A stretch of 64,000 bases of DNA from an uncultured Clostridium sp. (GCA_948466265.1 CAOJZU010000003.1:77714-141713), one strand, 5' to 3'. Shown: positions 18,197-29,318, counted from the first letter of the stretch. Translations and numbers: made by a program. The notes: generated by a model from the sequence alone, not told the origin.

Positions 18197-18273
18197 AAAT
18201 ATACCTCACTTAATTTTACTTATAATTTATTTTATCCTATCACAACTATTTTTGTATTTCAATTAGATTTACC

Positions 18274-18711
18274 TTATATTTTTTCATTTTTTAAAAATAA
18301 TTCTAATTCATTTTGATCTTTAAAAATTTTATCAAATATTAGATACAAAGAATCTGTTACGTCATATTCGCCTATGGCATAGCATTTCTTGCCTAGTCCA
18401 TATGCAATACCTGCTTCTATATGTGCTGATTTTCCTGCTGGAAGAGCTAATAAAAATTTTTCTGATTTTTTTAGTCCATCTAAATCATGATCAAATATTA
18501 TTCTAACACTTGGGTCTTCCAGTCCCAAACTTTCAAAAATATCTGCAAGATGTTCATCATTAATATCAAGACCTGCTTTCTTATGTGAAATCTCATTTTT
18601 TAAAAAGCAATAGTGAGAAATATTTAATTTTTCAAAAATACTACATATTTTTAAAATATTTTCTTTATTTCTTGTTCTTCCAGCTATAAAGAATTTATAA
18701 TTATTTTTCAA
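18274..18711 (-). CDS. Nucleoside 2-deoxyribosyltransferase-like protein
   Basis: 145 aa with a Rossmann-like layout. KFFIAGRT at the N-terminus and LPAGKSAHIEAGIAYGLGKKC resemble the nucleotide-binding parts of nucleoside 2-deoxyribosyltransferase-like proteins. It lacks clear confirmation of the catalytic Glu arrangement, so activity is uncertain. Between the AI-2E-type transporter gene (20 bases upstream) and fsa. Confidence 0.62.
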   Translation of the reverse strand: MKNNYKFFIAGRTRNKENILKICSIFEKLNISHYCFLKNEISHKKAGLDINDEHLADIFESLGLEDPSVRIIFDHDLDGLKKSEKFLLALPAGKSAHIEAGIAYGLGKKCYAIGEYDVTDSLYLIFDKIFKDQNELELFLKNEKI

Positions 18712-18731
18712 TCTAACTTCCCCTTATATTT

Positions 18732-19856
18732 TTATTTTATTGGTTTATGTATTTTTATTATTTTTTTAGAAGCTTTTAATTTTTTGTTAACATCTTTTGA
18801 TAATAAATTATATATTGTGGTTGCTACTGGTACACCTAATAGCATACCTAAAATTCCACCTATACTTCCCCCTAAAGTTACAGCAGCTAAAACCCATATT
18901 CCTGGTAATCCTACTGAGTTTCCTACTACTTTTGGATATATAACATTTCCCTCTATTTGTTGTAAAATTAATACAAATACAACAAAAGTAACAACTTTAA
19001 TTGGATTAACAGCAACTATTAGTATTGCTCCTACAATAATTCCTATAAATGCTCCAAGTACTGGTATTAATGCTGTAACTCCTATTAAAATCCCAATAGG
19101 TATTGCATAAGGAATCTTAAGTATTAACATACCTATAATGCAAAGACTCCCAAGTATTGTTGCTTCTAAACATTGTATTGTAAAGAACTTTCTAAACACT
19201 TTATTTGCTTCACTACAAATACTTATTATCTTTCTAGCTCTTTTTTTACCTAAATATGCTTTTATCATTTTAGTAAATTGCAATTGCAGTTTTTCTTTGT
19301 CTAATAATATGTATATCGAGAAAATAATTGCTATAAATAGGCTTGAAACTGCACTTATAATATTTGAAATAATAGAGACTGAAGATGCTAATAAATCTGG
19401 TATATATGCCATAACTTGATTTTTTAAAGTTTCTGTATCCATATTAATTGAATTTATATCTGGAATATCTAATTCAAATTTTTGTATCAAATTATTAAGT
19501 TCTTCTACATAGTAAGGCATATTATCAATTAATAATTTTACTACATCTACTAATTCTGGAACTATTAAATTTATCATTAATATAATTACAAATAATATAA
19601 CAACTATTGCAAATATAAGTGATACAATTCTAAGAGTTTTTTTATTTTTTATTTTCTTACATTTTCTTTCAAAAAAGGACATTGGAATATTTAAAAGAAA
19701 TGCTAAAGCTCCTCCTAAAATAAATGGAAATAAAATGTTTATTATTACACTTAAAACATTTCCAACTATATTTAAGTTATTAACAATCCATAATCCTACA
19801 AGTGCAAATGATATAAGAATTAAATATTTCTTTAAATTTAATTTTTCCCTATCCAT
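18732..19856 (-). CDS. AI-2E family membrane transporter
   Basis: 374 aa with about eight helices. The family pattern is clear: ILFPFILGGALAFLLNIPM, a soluble middle segment, FFTIQCLEATILGSLCIIGM, then IPYAIPIGILIGVTALIPVLG and LPGIWVLAAVTLGGSIGGILG. Homologues include exporters of AI-2 and Na+/Li+-H+ antiporters, so the substrate is open. The start ATG follows GGGAGC at 19856. Confidence 0.9.
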   Translation of the reverse strand: MDREKLNLKKYLILISFALVGLWIVNNLNIVGNVLSVIINILFPFILGGALAFLLNIPMSFFERKCKKIKNKKTLRIVSLIFAIVVILFVIILMINLIVPELVDVVKLLIDNMPYYVEELNNLIQKFELDIPDINSINMDTETLKNQVMAYIPDLLASSVSIISNIISAVSSLFIAIIFSIYILLDKEKLQLQFTKMIKAYLGKKRARKIISICSEANKVFRKFFTIQCLEATILGSLCIIGMLILKIPYAIPIGILIGVTALIPVLGAFIGIIVGAILIVAVNPIKVVTFVVFVLILQQIEGNVIYPKVVGNSVGLPGIWVLAAVTLGGSIGGILGMLLGVPVATTIYNLLSKDVNKKLKASKKIIKIHKPIK

Positions 19857-19911
19857 TTTTGCTCCCTTCTCTATTATCTATTTTCTTATATTTTTTTGTT
19901 TATAATATCAT

Positions 19912-19948
19912 AAAAGCAGATAATTAGCAATCCTAATTATCTGCTTTT
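19912..19948. terminator. Terminator after the thioredoxin gene
   Basis: AAAAGCAGATAATTAG and its complement CTAATTATCTGCTTTT form a 16-bp stem with a 5-base loop, with A/T-runs on both sides. It sits 4 bases past the thioredoxin stop and ahead of the AI-2E gene. Confidence 0.8.
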
Positions 19949-19952
19949 ACCG

Positions 19953-20264
19953 CTATTTTATCATTTCTTCTAGCTCCGATTTTGAACAGAAACCAACAGA
20001 ACTTTTTGTAATCTCTCCATTTTTAAATAATATTAAAGTTGGTATACTTGTAACTCTGAATTTAGCAGCTAAAGATGCCTGTTCATCTACATTTACTTTT
20101 CCAAATTTAACTTCATCTTTATATTCTTCTGCGAGTTCCTCAAATATAGGCGCAATCATTTTACATGGACCACACCATGATGCCCAAAAATCTACCAATA
20201 CCGGTTTTTCTGATTTTAATACTTCTTCTTCAAAATTTTCACTTGTTAAATTAATTTCTAACAT
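19953..20264 (-). CDS. trxA: Thioredoxin
   Basis: 103 aa, single thioredoxin fold with the active site [10 protein letters not shown] and the cis-Pro in [11 protein letters not shown]. Cytosolic dithiol carrier. It is preceded, in the same direction, by an FTR-like catalytic subunit (12 bases upstream), TlpA and CcdA genes, so it likely belongs to a thiol redox operon. The ATG follows AGGAGGA. Confidence 0.95.
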   Translation of the reverse strand: MLEINLTSENFEEEVLKSEKPVLVDFWASWCGPCKMIAPIFEELAEEYKDEVKFGKVNVDEQASLAAKFRVTSIPTLILFKNGEITKSSVGFCSKSELEEMIK

Positions 20265-20276
20265 ATTTATTCCTCC

Positions 20277-20483
20277 TTAATTAGATTTATAATACAACAT
20301 GCAATGACAATATCCTTCGAAATTAGGGTCTTTTATTTGCTCACGGAATTCTCTGCACATGCATTTTGTCTCTTCATTCTTTTCTGTTCTGCAAGGACAA
20401 TATCCTCCAGTTCTTTTTAATCCTTCTTTAATAGTTTGGACAACTTCCTTATTATCATTCAATTTTACCATTATTTTATTCAC
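20277..20483 (-). CDS. Ferredoxin-thioredoxin reductase catalytic-subunit-like protein
   Basis: 68 aa with the FTR cysteine layout: GGYCPC, CMCREF and GYCHCMLYY. FTR catalytic subunits carry a 4Fe-4S cluster next to a redox disulfide and pass electrons from ferredoxin to thioredoxin. It is shorter than the plant type, which is common in anaerobes. It lies between tlpA-like and trxA genes, and a ferredoxin gene is 1.3 kb away, which supports the role. The start overlaps the TlpA end by 8 bases. Confidence 0.86.
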   Translation of the reverse strand: MNKIMVKLNDNKEVVQTIKEGLKRTGGYCPCRTEKNEETKCMCREFREQIKDPNFEGYCHCMLYYKSN

Positions 20484-21051
20484 CTTTCAAATTTTCAATA
20501 TATTTTTCTAAAGTTTCTTTGCTAAGCATTCCTGTGTATAATTTAAAAACATCTCCGTTCTTGTCAATAAACAATGTTTTCGGAATTGAGTATATATTGT
20601 AAGCATTAGAGGCACTATATTCAGTATCAAAATATAAAGGAAATTCATAATTATTTTCTTTAACAAATTGTTTTACGCTATCTTCTGTATCGTTATATCC
20701 ATCTGTTAAATTAACCATTAAGAATTCTATATCTTCACCGTATTTTTTATAAGCTTCATTAAATTCAGGAAGTTCATTCTTACATGGCATACACCATGTT
20801 GCCCAAAAATTTACAACTATTGGTTTTCCAAAAAAATCTGATAAATTAGTTCTTTCCCCTTTAATATTTAATACTTCAAAATTTTTTGCCTTATTTAATT
20901 TATATTCATTATTTTTAATATTTATTTCTTCTGGAGAATAATTTTTAGTTAAAAAGTTATAACCTAATACCGCAAGTAAAATGATTATTATAAAGCTTAC
21001 TATATATATTATAATTTTCAAATAATTTTTCAAATTAATCACCTCATACAA
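20476..21051 (-). CDS. TlpA/ResA-like membrane-anchored thioredoxin
   Basis: 191 aa: one N-terminal helix (residues 10-32), then a thioredoxin domain with NFWATWCMPCKNELPEF. Orientation predicts the redox domain outside the membrane. CcdA, encoded just upstream with an 8-base overlap, would supply its electrons. The role is extracytoplasmic disulfide reduction; partner proteins are not known. Confidence 0.88.
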   Translation of the reverse strand: MYEVINLKNYLKIIIYIVSFIIIILLAVLGYNFLTKNYSPEEINIKNNEYKLNKAKNFEVLNIKGERTNLSDFFGKPIVVNFWATWCMPCKNELPEFNEAYKKYGEDIEFLMVNLTDGYNDTEDSVKQFVKENNYEFPLYFDTEYSASNAYNIYSIPKTLFIDKNGDVFKLYTGMLSKETLEKYIENLKGE

Positions 21052-21700
21052 AAGAATATAATAAATTATTCATTATTCCAAATGCTATTGTTATTCCAAT
21101 AATTATTAAAAATATTCCACAAATATTATTAATAATTTTATAGTTCTTTTTTATAAAATTAAATACTGAACTTAACTTTTTAATTAAAGCTGCTGAAATA
21201 ATTATTGGAATTCCTAGTCCTAATGAATAGACAAATAGTAGTGATACTCCTTTTAAGACTGTTCCTGAAACTGATGCCATCATTAAGGCAGAACCTAAAA
21301 ATGCACCTATACATGGTGTTAAATTCACTGCAAATACTACTCCAAATACAAAAGCTGAAAATATTCCAACTATTTTTCTATCATTTTTATTTTTGCCTTT
21401 AAAAATTCTTATATTTATAAATTCCAAATAATTTAATCCAAATAATATTACAAGTATTCCGCAAAAAATATTAACAATATTTTGATGATTTTTTAATAAT
21501 CCTCCAATAGTTCCTGCAAATACTCCTAATATACAAAACACTACTGTAAATCCTATTACAAATGATATGGAATTTATTATTGTATTATTTTTCTTATTAG
21601 TATCACCTGCAAAATATGTTATATAAATTGGAATCATTGGTAGCATACAAGGTGATATAAAAGAAATTAACCCTTCTAAAAAAGTAATTAAATAAATCAA
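21044..21700 (-). CDS. ccdA: CcdA-type thiol-disulfide transmembrane electron carrier
   Basis: 218 aa with six helices. The paired cysteines are seen in ISPCMLPMIPIY and NLTPCIGAFLGSAL, the pattern of CcdA, the short form of DsbD. It moves reducing equivalents from cytosolic thioredoxin (trxA, same cluster) to extracytoplasmic TlpA. No cytochrome c gene is visible here, so its role is probably general thiol reduction. Confidence 0.9.
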   Translation of the reverse strand: MIYLITFLEGLISFISPCMLPMIPIYITYFAGDTNKKNNTIINSISFVIGFTVVFCILGVFAGTIGGLLKNHQNIVNIFCGILVILFGLNYLEFINIRIFKGKNKNDRKIVGIFSAFVFGVVFAVNLTPCIGAFLGSALMMASVSGTVLKGVSLLFVYSLGLGIPIIISAALIKKLSSVFNFIKKNYKIINNICGIFLIIIGITIAFGIMNNLLYSFV

Positions 21701-21763
21701 TTTGTCTTTCTCCTTATCTAATCAAATCTTGAATTTGTTCTAAGCCCTTATTATCTGTTTTTT

Positions 21764-21952
21764 TTATTCTAATACTAATGCTTTTTTAGGACAAAAGTTT
21801 GAGCATTTTCCACATCTTATGCATTTATCATAATCTATTTTAGGTGCTTCAAAATCCTTTTGGCTTAATGCGCCAACTGGACAAACATTTATAGCTGGAC
21901 ATTTATGATTTTGAGGGCAATTATCTATTATTATTTTTAATTTTCTATCCAT
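21764..21952 (-). CDS. 4Fe-4S dicluster-type ferredoxin
   Basis: 62 aa. A typical cluster motif CIRCGKCSNFCPKKA lies at the C-terminus, and CPQNHKCPAINVCPVGA in the first half is a diverged second site. It is a likely electron donor for the FTR-like protein in the same cluster. Short and soluble. The gap to ccdA is 63 bases. Confidence 0.88.
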   Translation of the reverse strand: MDRKLKIIIDNCPQNHKCPAINVCPVGALSQKDFEAPKIDYDKCIRCGKCSNFCPKKALVLE

Positions 21953-22020
21953 AAATCTATCCCCTTCTCTATTTTTTATTTTCCATCCAATTTATTTAAC
22001 TATTTCAATAATAATATCAT

Positions 22021-22057
22021 AAAAGCATGTAACTTTCAATCTAATTACATGCTTTTT
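22021..22057 (-). terminator. Terminator after the amidase gene
   Basis: AAAAGCATGTAA and TTACATGCTTTT form a 12-bp stem with an A/T-rich loop, 25 bases past the amidase stop on the minus strand. Confidence 0.78.
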
Positions 22058-22082
22058 TAATTATGTATTATTGCATTTTATT

Positions 22083-22709
22083 CTATTCAGCCTTTAAGTA
22101 GATTTTTACCTTATTTTTAAATTCTTCCATTCTATTGGCTTTTAAAATATTATGCGGGCAGTCTTTCCCTGAAAAATCATTATGTGTTTTTATATCATTA
22201 ATATTTAAATTATATTCTTTTAATAAATATGCTACCAATTTTGTCCCATTTTCAAAAGTCTTCTCAAATTTTCCATCTTCATTTACACAAAGTTCTATAC
22301 CAATACCATATAAATTCCCTTTATCAGTTGCTGCATGGTGTGCCACTTCATCATCTGGTATGTGATGATATATCTCTTTATCATCTACTGTATAATGCCA
22401 AGATGTTGATGTTTTATTATTTTTACTTAAAAATTCAGCATGATTTTCAGCATCAGCACCATTTGCTGTATTATCTGTTTCATGTATTACTAAATACTTT
22501 ATTTTTCTCTTTTTCCCAGGTCTTGCTTCTGTATCACTATCTATAAGCTTTGTGTGCACTTTCACGCCATATACTTCAGTTGGTAATACTGCTTCTACTT
22601 TTTTTAAATTTTCCTTTAAATATATGCTTATCCCATAGAAAATTGCACCAAATATTACTATAACTGTTATCATTCTTTTAAAATTAATTCTTTTCTTCTT
22701 TTTCTTCAT
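22083..22709 (-). CDS. N-acetylmuramoyl-L-alanine amidase (Amidase_2/PGRP type), membrane-anchored
   Basis: 208 aa: lysine-rich N-terminus and one helix (residues 11-27), then an Amidase_2 domain. Zn ligands are visible in LVIHETDN, TSWHYTVDD and NDFSGKDCPHNI. It cleaves the MurNAc-L-Ala bond in peptidoglycan outside the cell. Single gene with its own terminator. Confidence 0.9.
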   Translation of the reverse strand: MKKKKKRINFKRMITVIVIFGAIFYGISIYLKENLKKVEAVLPTEVYGVKVHTKLIDSDTEARPGKKRKIKYLVIHETDNTANGADAENHAEFLSKNNKTSTSWHYTVDDKEIYHHIPDDEVAHHAATDKGNLYGIGIELCVNEDGKFEKTFENGTKLVAYLLKEYNLNINDIKTHNDFSGKDCPHNILKANRMEEFKNKVKIYLKAE

Positions 22710-22807
22710 TTAACTTCCTCTTATATTCTTTATTGTAATTAATTATAATGCTGATTTTAAGGAATATCCATTAAGTTTTTCTTAAAATTTATTAATATTT
22801 ATTAAAT

Positions 22808-23762
22808 TTATAAAATAAATAGTACACCCATATACATAAAATACATTAATAAATAAACTACTCCATTTGACCTACTCATTTCATTTTTCGGTGGTATAAA
22901 TGGGAATAATGCTAAAACAACTGTTGCAAACATTAATATGCTAAAATCAAAATTATATGACATATTATATGTTATTTCTTTTATAATAGAAGAAGTACCA
23001 ATAATTAAGAGCATATTAAATATATTTGAGCCTATTATATTTCCTATAGCAATATCACTATCTCCTTTAATAGCTGCGACAACACTTGTCACAAGTTCAG
23101 GAAGGCTTGTCCCTACCGCAAGTATTGTTAAACTAATTATTTTCTCACTTACTTTAAAAACTTGAGCTATATCTACTGCATTATTTACAACTAAATCTCC
23201 ACCAATTTTTAGTCCAATAACGCCAAATACAACAAATACAATATTCTTAATCATGCTGTTTTGCTTTTTTTCGTCTTGCTTTAATTCTACTATCGCATTA
23301 ACTTTGCTTTGTCTTTTGCCCATGTATATTGTATAACTAATAAATATAAAAAATAATATTATTAAAATAATTCCTTCTTCAAATGTTATTCCAGTTCCTG
23401 TATTACAAAATATTAATAATATTATTGTAAATAATAAACACATAGGTATTTCATATTTTCTTGTTTGCTTTTGAAAATTAACTGGTTTTAATATTGCAGA
23501 TAAACCTAAAATTAATAATAGATTACATACATTGCTTCCAATTACGTTTCCTATTGCCATATCAGAATATCCATTTATTGCTGATGTTACACTTACAAAT
23601 AGCTCCGGCATAGATGTTCCAATAGATACTATTGTAAGTCCTATTATTATTTCTGGTATATTAAATTTCTTTGCAATTCCACTAGAACCCTCTACTAATA
23701 TATCTGCCCCGCAAAATTAACAAAACAAATCCTACTATTATTAAAAATACTGCTAAAGCCAT
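22808..23762 (-). CDS. Ca2+/cation exchanger, CaCA family (one CGGN site)
   Basis: Joined 317-aa carrier with two inverted halves. The CGGG at 23709 read as Gly gives FVLLILGADILVEGSSGIAK; otherwise the first 18 residues and half of helix 1 are lost. Signature repeats are TSMPELFVSV and GNVIGSNVCN in the first half, and TSLPELVTSV and GNIIGSNIFN in the second. It exports Ca2+ against Na+ or H+. ATG at 23762 follows GAGGT. Confidence 0.9.
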
Positions 23763-23814
23763 ATTTTACCTCATTTCTATATTTAGACAAAAATAAGCAA
23801 TTACAATGAATTGC

Positions 23815-25123
23815 TTATAATTCCTCGTCTGATACTTCTTGTATTTTACAAGCTTTGATTTTTACAATATGTTTATTTTCTACTTTTTCAATTTTATATG
23901 ATATTTTGTCATCTTCTATTGTAATTCCTTTATCCTTTTCAACTGGAATTCTTCCGAAGTTTATCTACTAAATATCCAGAAAGTGTATCATATTCACCTT
24001 CCTCAATCTTTATACCTAGTGCATCCTCAGCCTCATAAATTGCAATACTTCCATCAAAAACAAATGTATTTTCATCTATCTTTTCAATTAAATTTTCTGC
24101 ATTATCATATTCGTCGTAAATTTCACCGACTATTTCTTCTAATATATCTTCCATAGTTACTATTCCAGATGTACCGCCATACTCATCTATTACTATTGCT
24201 ATTTGTTTTCTAGTTTTTCTAAGTTCTGAAAATAGCTCATTTACATTTTTTGTTTCTGAAACATAATATGCTTCTTTCATTAAGTTTTTTATTTTTGTAT
24301 TTCTATTTTTTGTTGATAATAGAATATCTTTTATATAAACAATTCCTTTAATATCGTCTATATCTTCCTCATAAACTGGTACTCTACTGTATCTTAAATC
24401 TCCTGATAATTCTTCTATTACCTCAGAAATTGTTAAATTCATATCTAAAGCAAATATTTCTGTTCTTGGTGTCATAATTTCACTTACAACTTTATCATTA
24501 AATTCAAAAACATTATTTATCATATTTTTTTCTTCTACTTTTATTGTTCCTTTTTCTTCTCCAACATCTATCATCATTCTAATTTCTTCTTCCGTTACTG
24601 TTTCTTCTTCTGTTTCAGAAACTCCAAAAAGCTTAGAAACTATATTAGTTGAAAAAGTTAAAAATTTAACAAATGGTGCAGTTATTACCGAAATTGTTTT
24701 AATAACTCCTATAGTCGCAAATGCTATTTTTTCAGAATTTTTCATTGCAAGTCTTTTTGGTACTAATTCACCAAATATTAATGTAAAATATGATAATATA
24801 ATTGTTATTACTACTATTGCTATACTGTTCCACACTGCTAAACTTATTTGTGGTATTAAATTATTTAATATAGGCGCAAGTTCACTCGCAAATGTTTCAG
24901 ATGCAAAGGCACTTGATAAAAAACCAGCAAGAGTAATTCCAATTTGGATAGTTGCTAAAAACTTACTAGGGTTTACTAACATGTCTTTTATTTTTTTCGC
25001 TTTTTTATTTCCATCCTTTGCTTGTTTATCAATTTTTGCATCATTTAACGATATAAATGCTATTTCTGCTGCTGCAAAAAAAGCATTTAATAATATTAAT
25101 ATTATAATTACAATTAATTGCAT
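23815..25123 (-). CDS. HlyC/CorC family protein: CNNM-type membrane domain, CBS pair, CorC_HlyC (one CGGN site)
   Basis: Joined 435-aa protein. Four helices in residues 1-160 form a CNNM-type DUF21 domain, followed by two CBS domains (VSEIMTPRTEIFA, YSRVPVYEEDIDDIKG, IAIVIDEYGGTSGIV) and a C-terminal CorC_HlyC domain. The CGGA at 23954 read as Gly gives LVDKLGRIPVEKD plus the last 34 residues; without it the C-domain is cut short. Family members take part in Mg2+ or cobalt efflux. The start at 25123 follows GGAG; an upstream ATG is less likely. Confidence 0.9.
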
Positions 25124-25218
25124 ATTATTTTTCTCCTTATTTTTTCCTTTAATTAGTTTACCACTATTCAAAAATTTTATCAATAATCAAATTACAAAAA
25201 TATTGGAAAATATGTTAT

Positions 25219-26800
25219 TTAATTATATACATAATAAACATTACATGTGCTTAATTTCTTTAAATGTTCACTTTTTTCTATCCCAGCTGTATTTTTTATT
25301 TTATTTAATATATCCTCTGAATTTCTATCTTGATGTAAAAATATAATTAATCCTTCTGAAATATCTTTTTTACTTATTATTTTCTCTATATTTTCTTTTG
25401 TAAATTCAAAATCCCTTGCAATATACGATTTATCTAGCTTTTCAAATAATGTTATGTCGTCTAAAAAGCTTGATTTTCCTGTATCTAGAAAATATATTGC
25501 AGGTACATTATTTAAATCATTATTTAATTTTTGTACAAATTCTTTTTTATCACTATATAAAAGTTCTGGCTTCATTTTAAATAGCAAAGGCATAACTAAA
25601 ATCAAGCAAAAAATTGCAGAAATAACTATATTGCTTGTTTTTTCACTAAAAACACTTTGTAATAATTTATATAAGCAATAAATTGTAACTGCAAATATTA
25701 TTCCGCAAACAGGCACAATATATCTTAAAACTTTCCATGGTGAAGCAATTGAAGCTATTACAAAAAAGAATAAACTTGGTATAATTATTAAAATTAATAT
25801 TTTTTTATTTTTAATATTAATTTCATTTTTCTTAATTAATTTATTATAAATTAATAGACCTAATATTATTGATATAATAATAAATAATAAATTATTAAAA
25901 CCATAATAATTTAAATTATGAATATGCTCAAATATATTCACTAGTGTTTCAGATGTATTTTCAAGATTATTTATTACACCTTTACCTCTATAGCCAAAAA
26001 ACATATGATTAACCAGATATGGGAATATAATTAATGATAATATTCCTGAAATAATCATTGTAAAAGTATAATATATAAATTCTTTTAATTTCTTTTCTTT
26101 AATATATTTTATAGCAAATATTATATATAATGCAAAAATATAAAATAAATAATAATAATGAGTAAGAATTCCAAGAAGCACAGTAATTCCAATAAATATT
26201 AATAATTTATAATTTATTTTTTCATTTTCTAATAATTTAATATGTAAAAATAAAGTAATTAAAATTTCCAGTGCTAAAAGCGAATACATTCTAATATAAA
26301 TTGCGTTGCTTACAGAAGCCAGAGTAATTGAAGAAATAAATGCAAGAGCACTTGCTTTAATTTCTGGATATTTATCTTCTCTAAATAATTTTTTCAAAAT
26401 CATATACATAAATATTGTAATAAAAATATATATAATTATATTTAAAATAATTCCTGTCCATTTCGAAAAATGTCCGTATATTAAAATTCATAAAGGCTTT
26501 AAGTAAAAAATAATAAACAGGTGGATGTACATCATTTTTCTGATTTTCATAAACTGGTTTAAAGTCTCCTACTTCGTCTTTTTGCATAGACAAATATTTA
26601 TTATAATATTCTTTTGTATGCCAATTATCAAAAAAGTCGCTATTTTCTTGTATTTCTACTTTATCATAATGCGTAAGTCCAAAAGAATATGCTTCGTCAA
26701 TATGAAGATATTCTTTATTGCATCCTGCAATTATATAAAATATAGTTTGTATTATTATAAAAATAATTAATAAATAATTTTTCTTTAAAAATTTCCCCAT
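25219..26800 (-). CDS. GT-C type membrane glycosyltransferase, PMT_2-like (one CGGN site)
   Basis: Joined 526-aa protein with roughly 10-12 helices. The first outer loop has HIDEAYSF, the acidic motif typical of GT-C (GT39/GT83-like) enzymes that use polyprenyl-phosphate sugars, then DVHPPVYYFLLKAF. The CGGA at 26474 read as Gly links FMNFNI to GHFSKWTG; otherwise the gene seems split into two. It probably adds a sugar to lipid, polymer or protein at the outer face. Acceptor unknown. Confidence 0.85.
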
Positions 26801-26829
26801 TTTATTTTCCCTTATTATTTTATTTTTTA

Positions 26830-27465
26830 TTACCCCTTAAATTTTACACCTAATAAATACAATAAATCTAATGCCTGAAACTTATCTACTATTGCACCTT
26901 TTATATCTTCTATTGAAATAGCAAGTTCTTCTATTTTAGCACTTGATAAATCAACATTTTTTAGACTTGTTTTAAAAAATTTTGACATAGTTAAATCTGC
27001 ATTATCAAAATAAATATTCTTTATCTTTGTTTCTTGAAAATAACTATTTCTTAAAACTGTATTTTTAAATAAAATATTCTCAATATTTGCTATTGATAAA
27101 CCCATGTAGCTTGCATTTGTCTCTATAAATGAAATATTATATAATCTATTTTCTGCAAAGTTACAGCCACAAAGCTTGCAATTATTAAATTCACACCTGA
27201 TAAAAGTACTTTCCAAAAATTCTGTATTAGAAAAATTGCATTTTTCAAAAATCACATCTATAAATGTTAATTTTTCTAATTTTCCATTTTGCATAGAAAT
27301 ATTATAAAATTTGCAATTTTCAAATTCACTCCCATATAGATTTATATTGTTACATTCTTCATTTTCAAAATCAGAATATTCTATTTTTTCTTCTTCATTA
27401 ACATTAATTAAATGCTTATTTTCTAGTTCCTTATTATCAAATTTTTGCGGTTTTAAAATGTTCAT
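26830..27465 (-). CDS. Pentapeptide-repeat-like protein
   Basis: 211 aa. The middle carries many A(N/D)LXX-type repeats (EFENCKFYN, CNFSNTEFLE, CEFNNCKLCG, AENRLYNIS, ADLTMSKF), which fold as a square beta-helix. Such proteins vary from gyrase protection (Qnr) to unknown; nothing here points to Qnr. It ends 29 bases ahead of the GT-C gene start in the same direction. Confidence 0.82.
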   Translation of the reverse strand: MNILKPQKFDNKELENKHLINVNEEEKIEYSDFENEECNNINLYGSEFENCKFYNISMQNGKLEKLTFIDVIFEKCNFSNTEFLESTFIRCEFNNCKLCGCNFAENRLYNISFIETNASYMGLSIANIENILFKNTVLRNSYFQETKIKNIYFDNADLTMSKFFKTSLKNVDLSSAKIEELAISIEDIKGAIVDKFQALDLLYLLGVKFKG

Positions 27466-27545
27466 TTATTTTATTTCCTTTATATTATTATTCATTTGTA
27501 ATTATAACACTAAAAAGTAAAAAATACTACATTAATTTTAATCAA

Positions 27546-27577
27546 GAAAAAATGCCCACATTATAGTAGACATTTTC
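27546..27577 (-). terminator. Terminator after the acyl-CoA synthetase gene
   Basis: On the minus strand AAATGTCTAC and GTGGGCATTT pair with G-T wobbles around a 6-base loop, followed by a T-run (TTTTTTC). It lies 25 bases past the synthetase stop. Confidence 0.62.
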
Positions 27578-27601
27578 TATATCTGTTCTCTTTTATTTTT
27601 A

Positions 27602-29318
27602 TCATTTTAAATTTTGATGTCTTTTTATTTTATTTGTTGTTGTTTTTATAAGAGGCACATCAGTTATTGTTAAGCCCCTTATTGCTTTGTACTGTGGTAT
27701 TGTTTTATTAATTTCTTTTAACTTACTTTCGATAATTTTATAAATTTCACTCTCATCTTCTGTATTATATAGTTCCTTCATAATCTCTTTATCATATACA
27801 GCTTTTACAACAATTCTTATATCATTTTGGTCTTTAGCATCTTTGTTAACAACAGAATAAACCATTGATTCATTAATTCCCTCAATTTTATTTACCAAGT
27901 TTTCTAGCTCTTCTGGAAATATATTTTTTCCATTTTTAAGTACTATTACACTTTTCTTTCTTCCATATATAAAAATATATCCCATATCATCAATTCTGCA
28001 AATATCTCCAGTATGTAACCAACCATTCTCTATTGCATCTAACGTTGCCTTCTCATCGTTATAGTAACCCATCATAACATTTGGACCTTTAACCATAAGC
28101 TCACCGAATACCTTCTTCATCTTGATTATCTATCCTTACCTTAACTTGTGGAAGTGCCTTACCTATCGTTCCAAATACATGATTATTTTCGTCTTTTCCT
28201 TCAAATATATTAACACAAACAACTGGCGAACTCTCTGTTAAACCATATCCTTGTACTAAATTAATTCCAAAATTTCTATATCCTTCTTCTACTCTAGGAT
28301 CTAATCCAGCTGCTCCACTTACTAATAATTTTACTTTTCCTCCAAATATATTATGTATAAATTTAAATCTTTCTGCTTTTTCCTCCATTGTATCATTTTT
28401 ATGTTCTTCAATACTCTTCATTATAGCATCCAATTTTCCTGCTTTTTCTAAATTTTTAAGAATGTTATTATATATTATTTCATATACTGCAGGAACGCAA
28501 ACCATAAAAGTTATTTCAAATTCTTTTATATTTTCTACTATATGTCTTGGTCCATCAGCAAATGAAGTACACATACCTTTGTAAAGCGATAATAAGAAAC
28601 CAGCAGAACATTCAAATACATGGTGAATTGGTAAAAATGAAAGCATTCTATCTTCAGATGTGATATTATAAAGAACAGCATCCATATCTTGCAAATTAGC
28701 TGATAAATTTCTGTGACAAAGCATAACCGCTTTCGCATCAGATGTAGTTCCTGATGTAAATAGTATAACTGCCATAGCTTCTGAATCAATTTCTGCTTCT
28801 TTAAAAGCAATATCTCCATCATTTAATAATCTTTTGCCTTTTTGTATTAGCTCTGCAAATGAATAAATTCCATCTTTATGTTCTTTTAAATCCATAGAAA
28901 TTAAATGTTTTAATTTTGTAGTTCCATCTTTTGCAAGTCTCTTTAATATTGTTTCATATTTTTCTGTGTAAAAAATTGCATCTATTTCTGACCTTCTTAT
29001 AAGATTTTCTAGCTCATTTTCTGGAAGTGCTTTATCTAGTGGAACTACAACTCCTGTACCACAAACTATTGATAAATAGGCAATCTCCCATTCATATCTA
29101 TTTTCTCCAATAACTCCTATTCTCTTTCCTTTTAAATTAAGCAAAGATACAAGCGCCGTTCCTAAGCAGTCTATCATTTCTCTTACTTCTTTATGAGTAA
29201 TTTCTCTAAATACACCTTCAGTTTCTGTCTTTAACCTATATGCTGGCTTATCTCCATACATCAGATTTGTTTTATTTAACATATCTTTTAAATCTGTAAT
29301 TTCAATTTTCTTATCCAT
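27602..29318 (-). CDS. Long-chain acyl-CoA synthetase / AMP-binding ligase (one CGGN site)
   Basis: Joined 571-aa ANL enzyme. AMP-binding motif ILFTSGTTSDAKAVML (near 165-180), QGYGLTESSPVV, then YTGDICRID-type end (GWLHTGDICRIDDMGYI) and the C-terminal GRKKSVIVLKNGKNIFPEE hinge. The CGGT at 28104 read as Gly gives DEEGIGELMVKGPNVM, the conserved strand before that hinge. It activates fatty acids to acyl-CoA via acyl-AMP. The start at 29318 is preferred over an upstream TTG because of GGAGA spacing. Confidence 0.9.
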
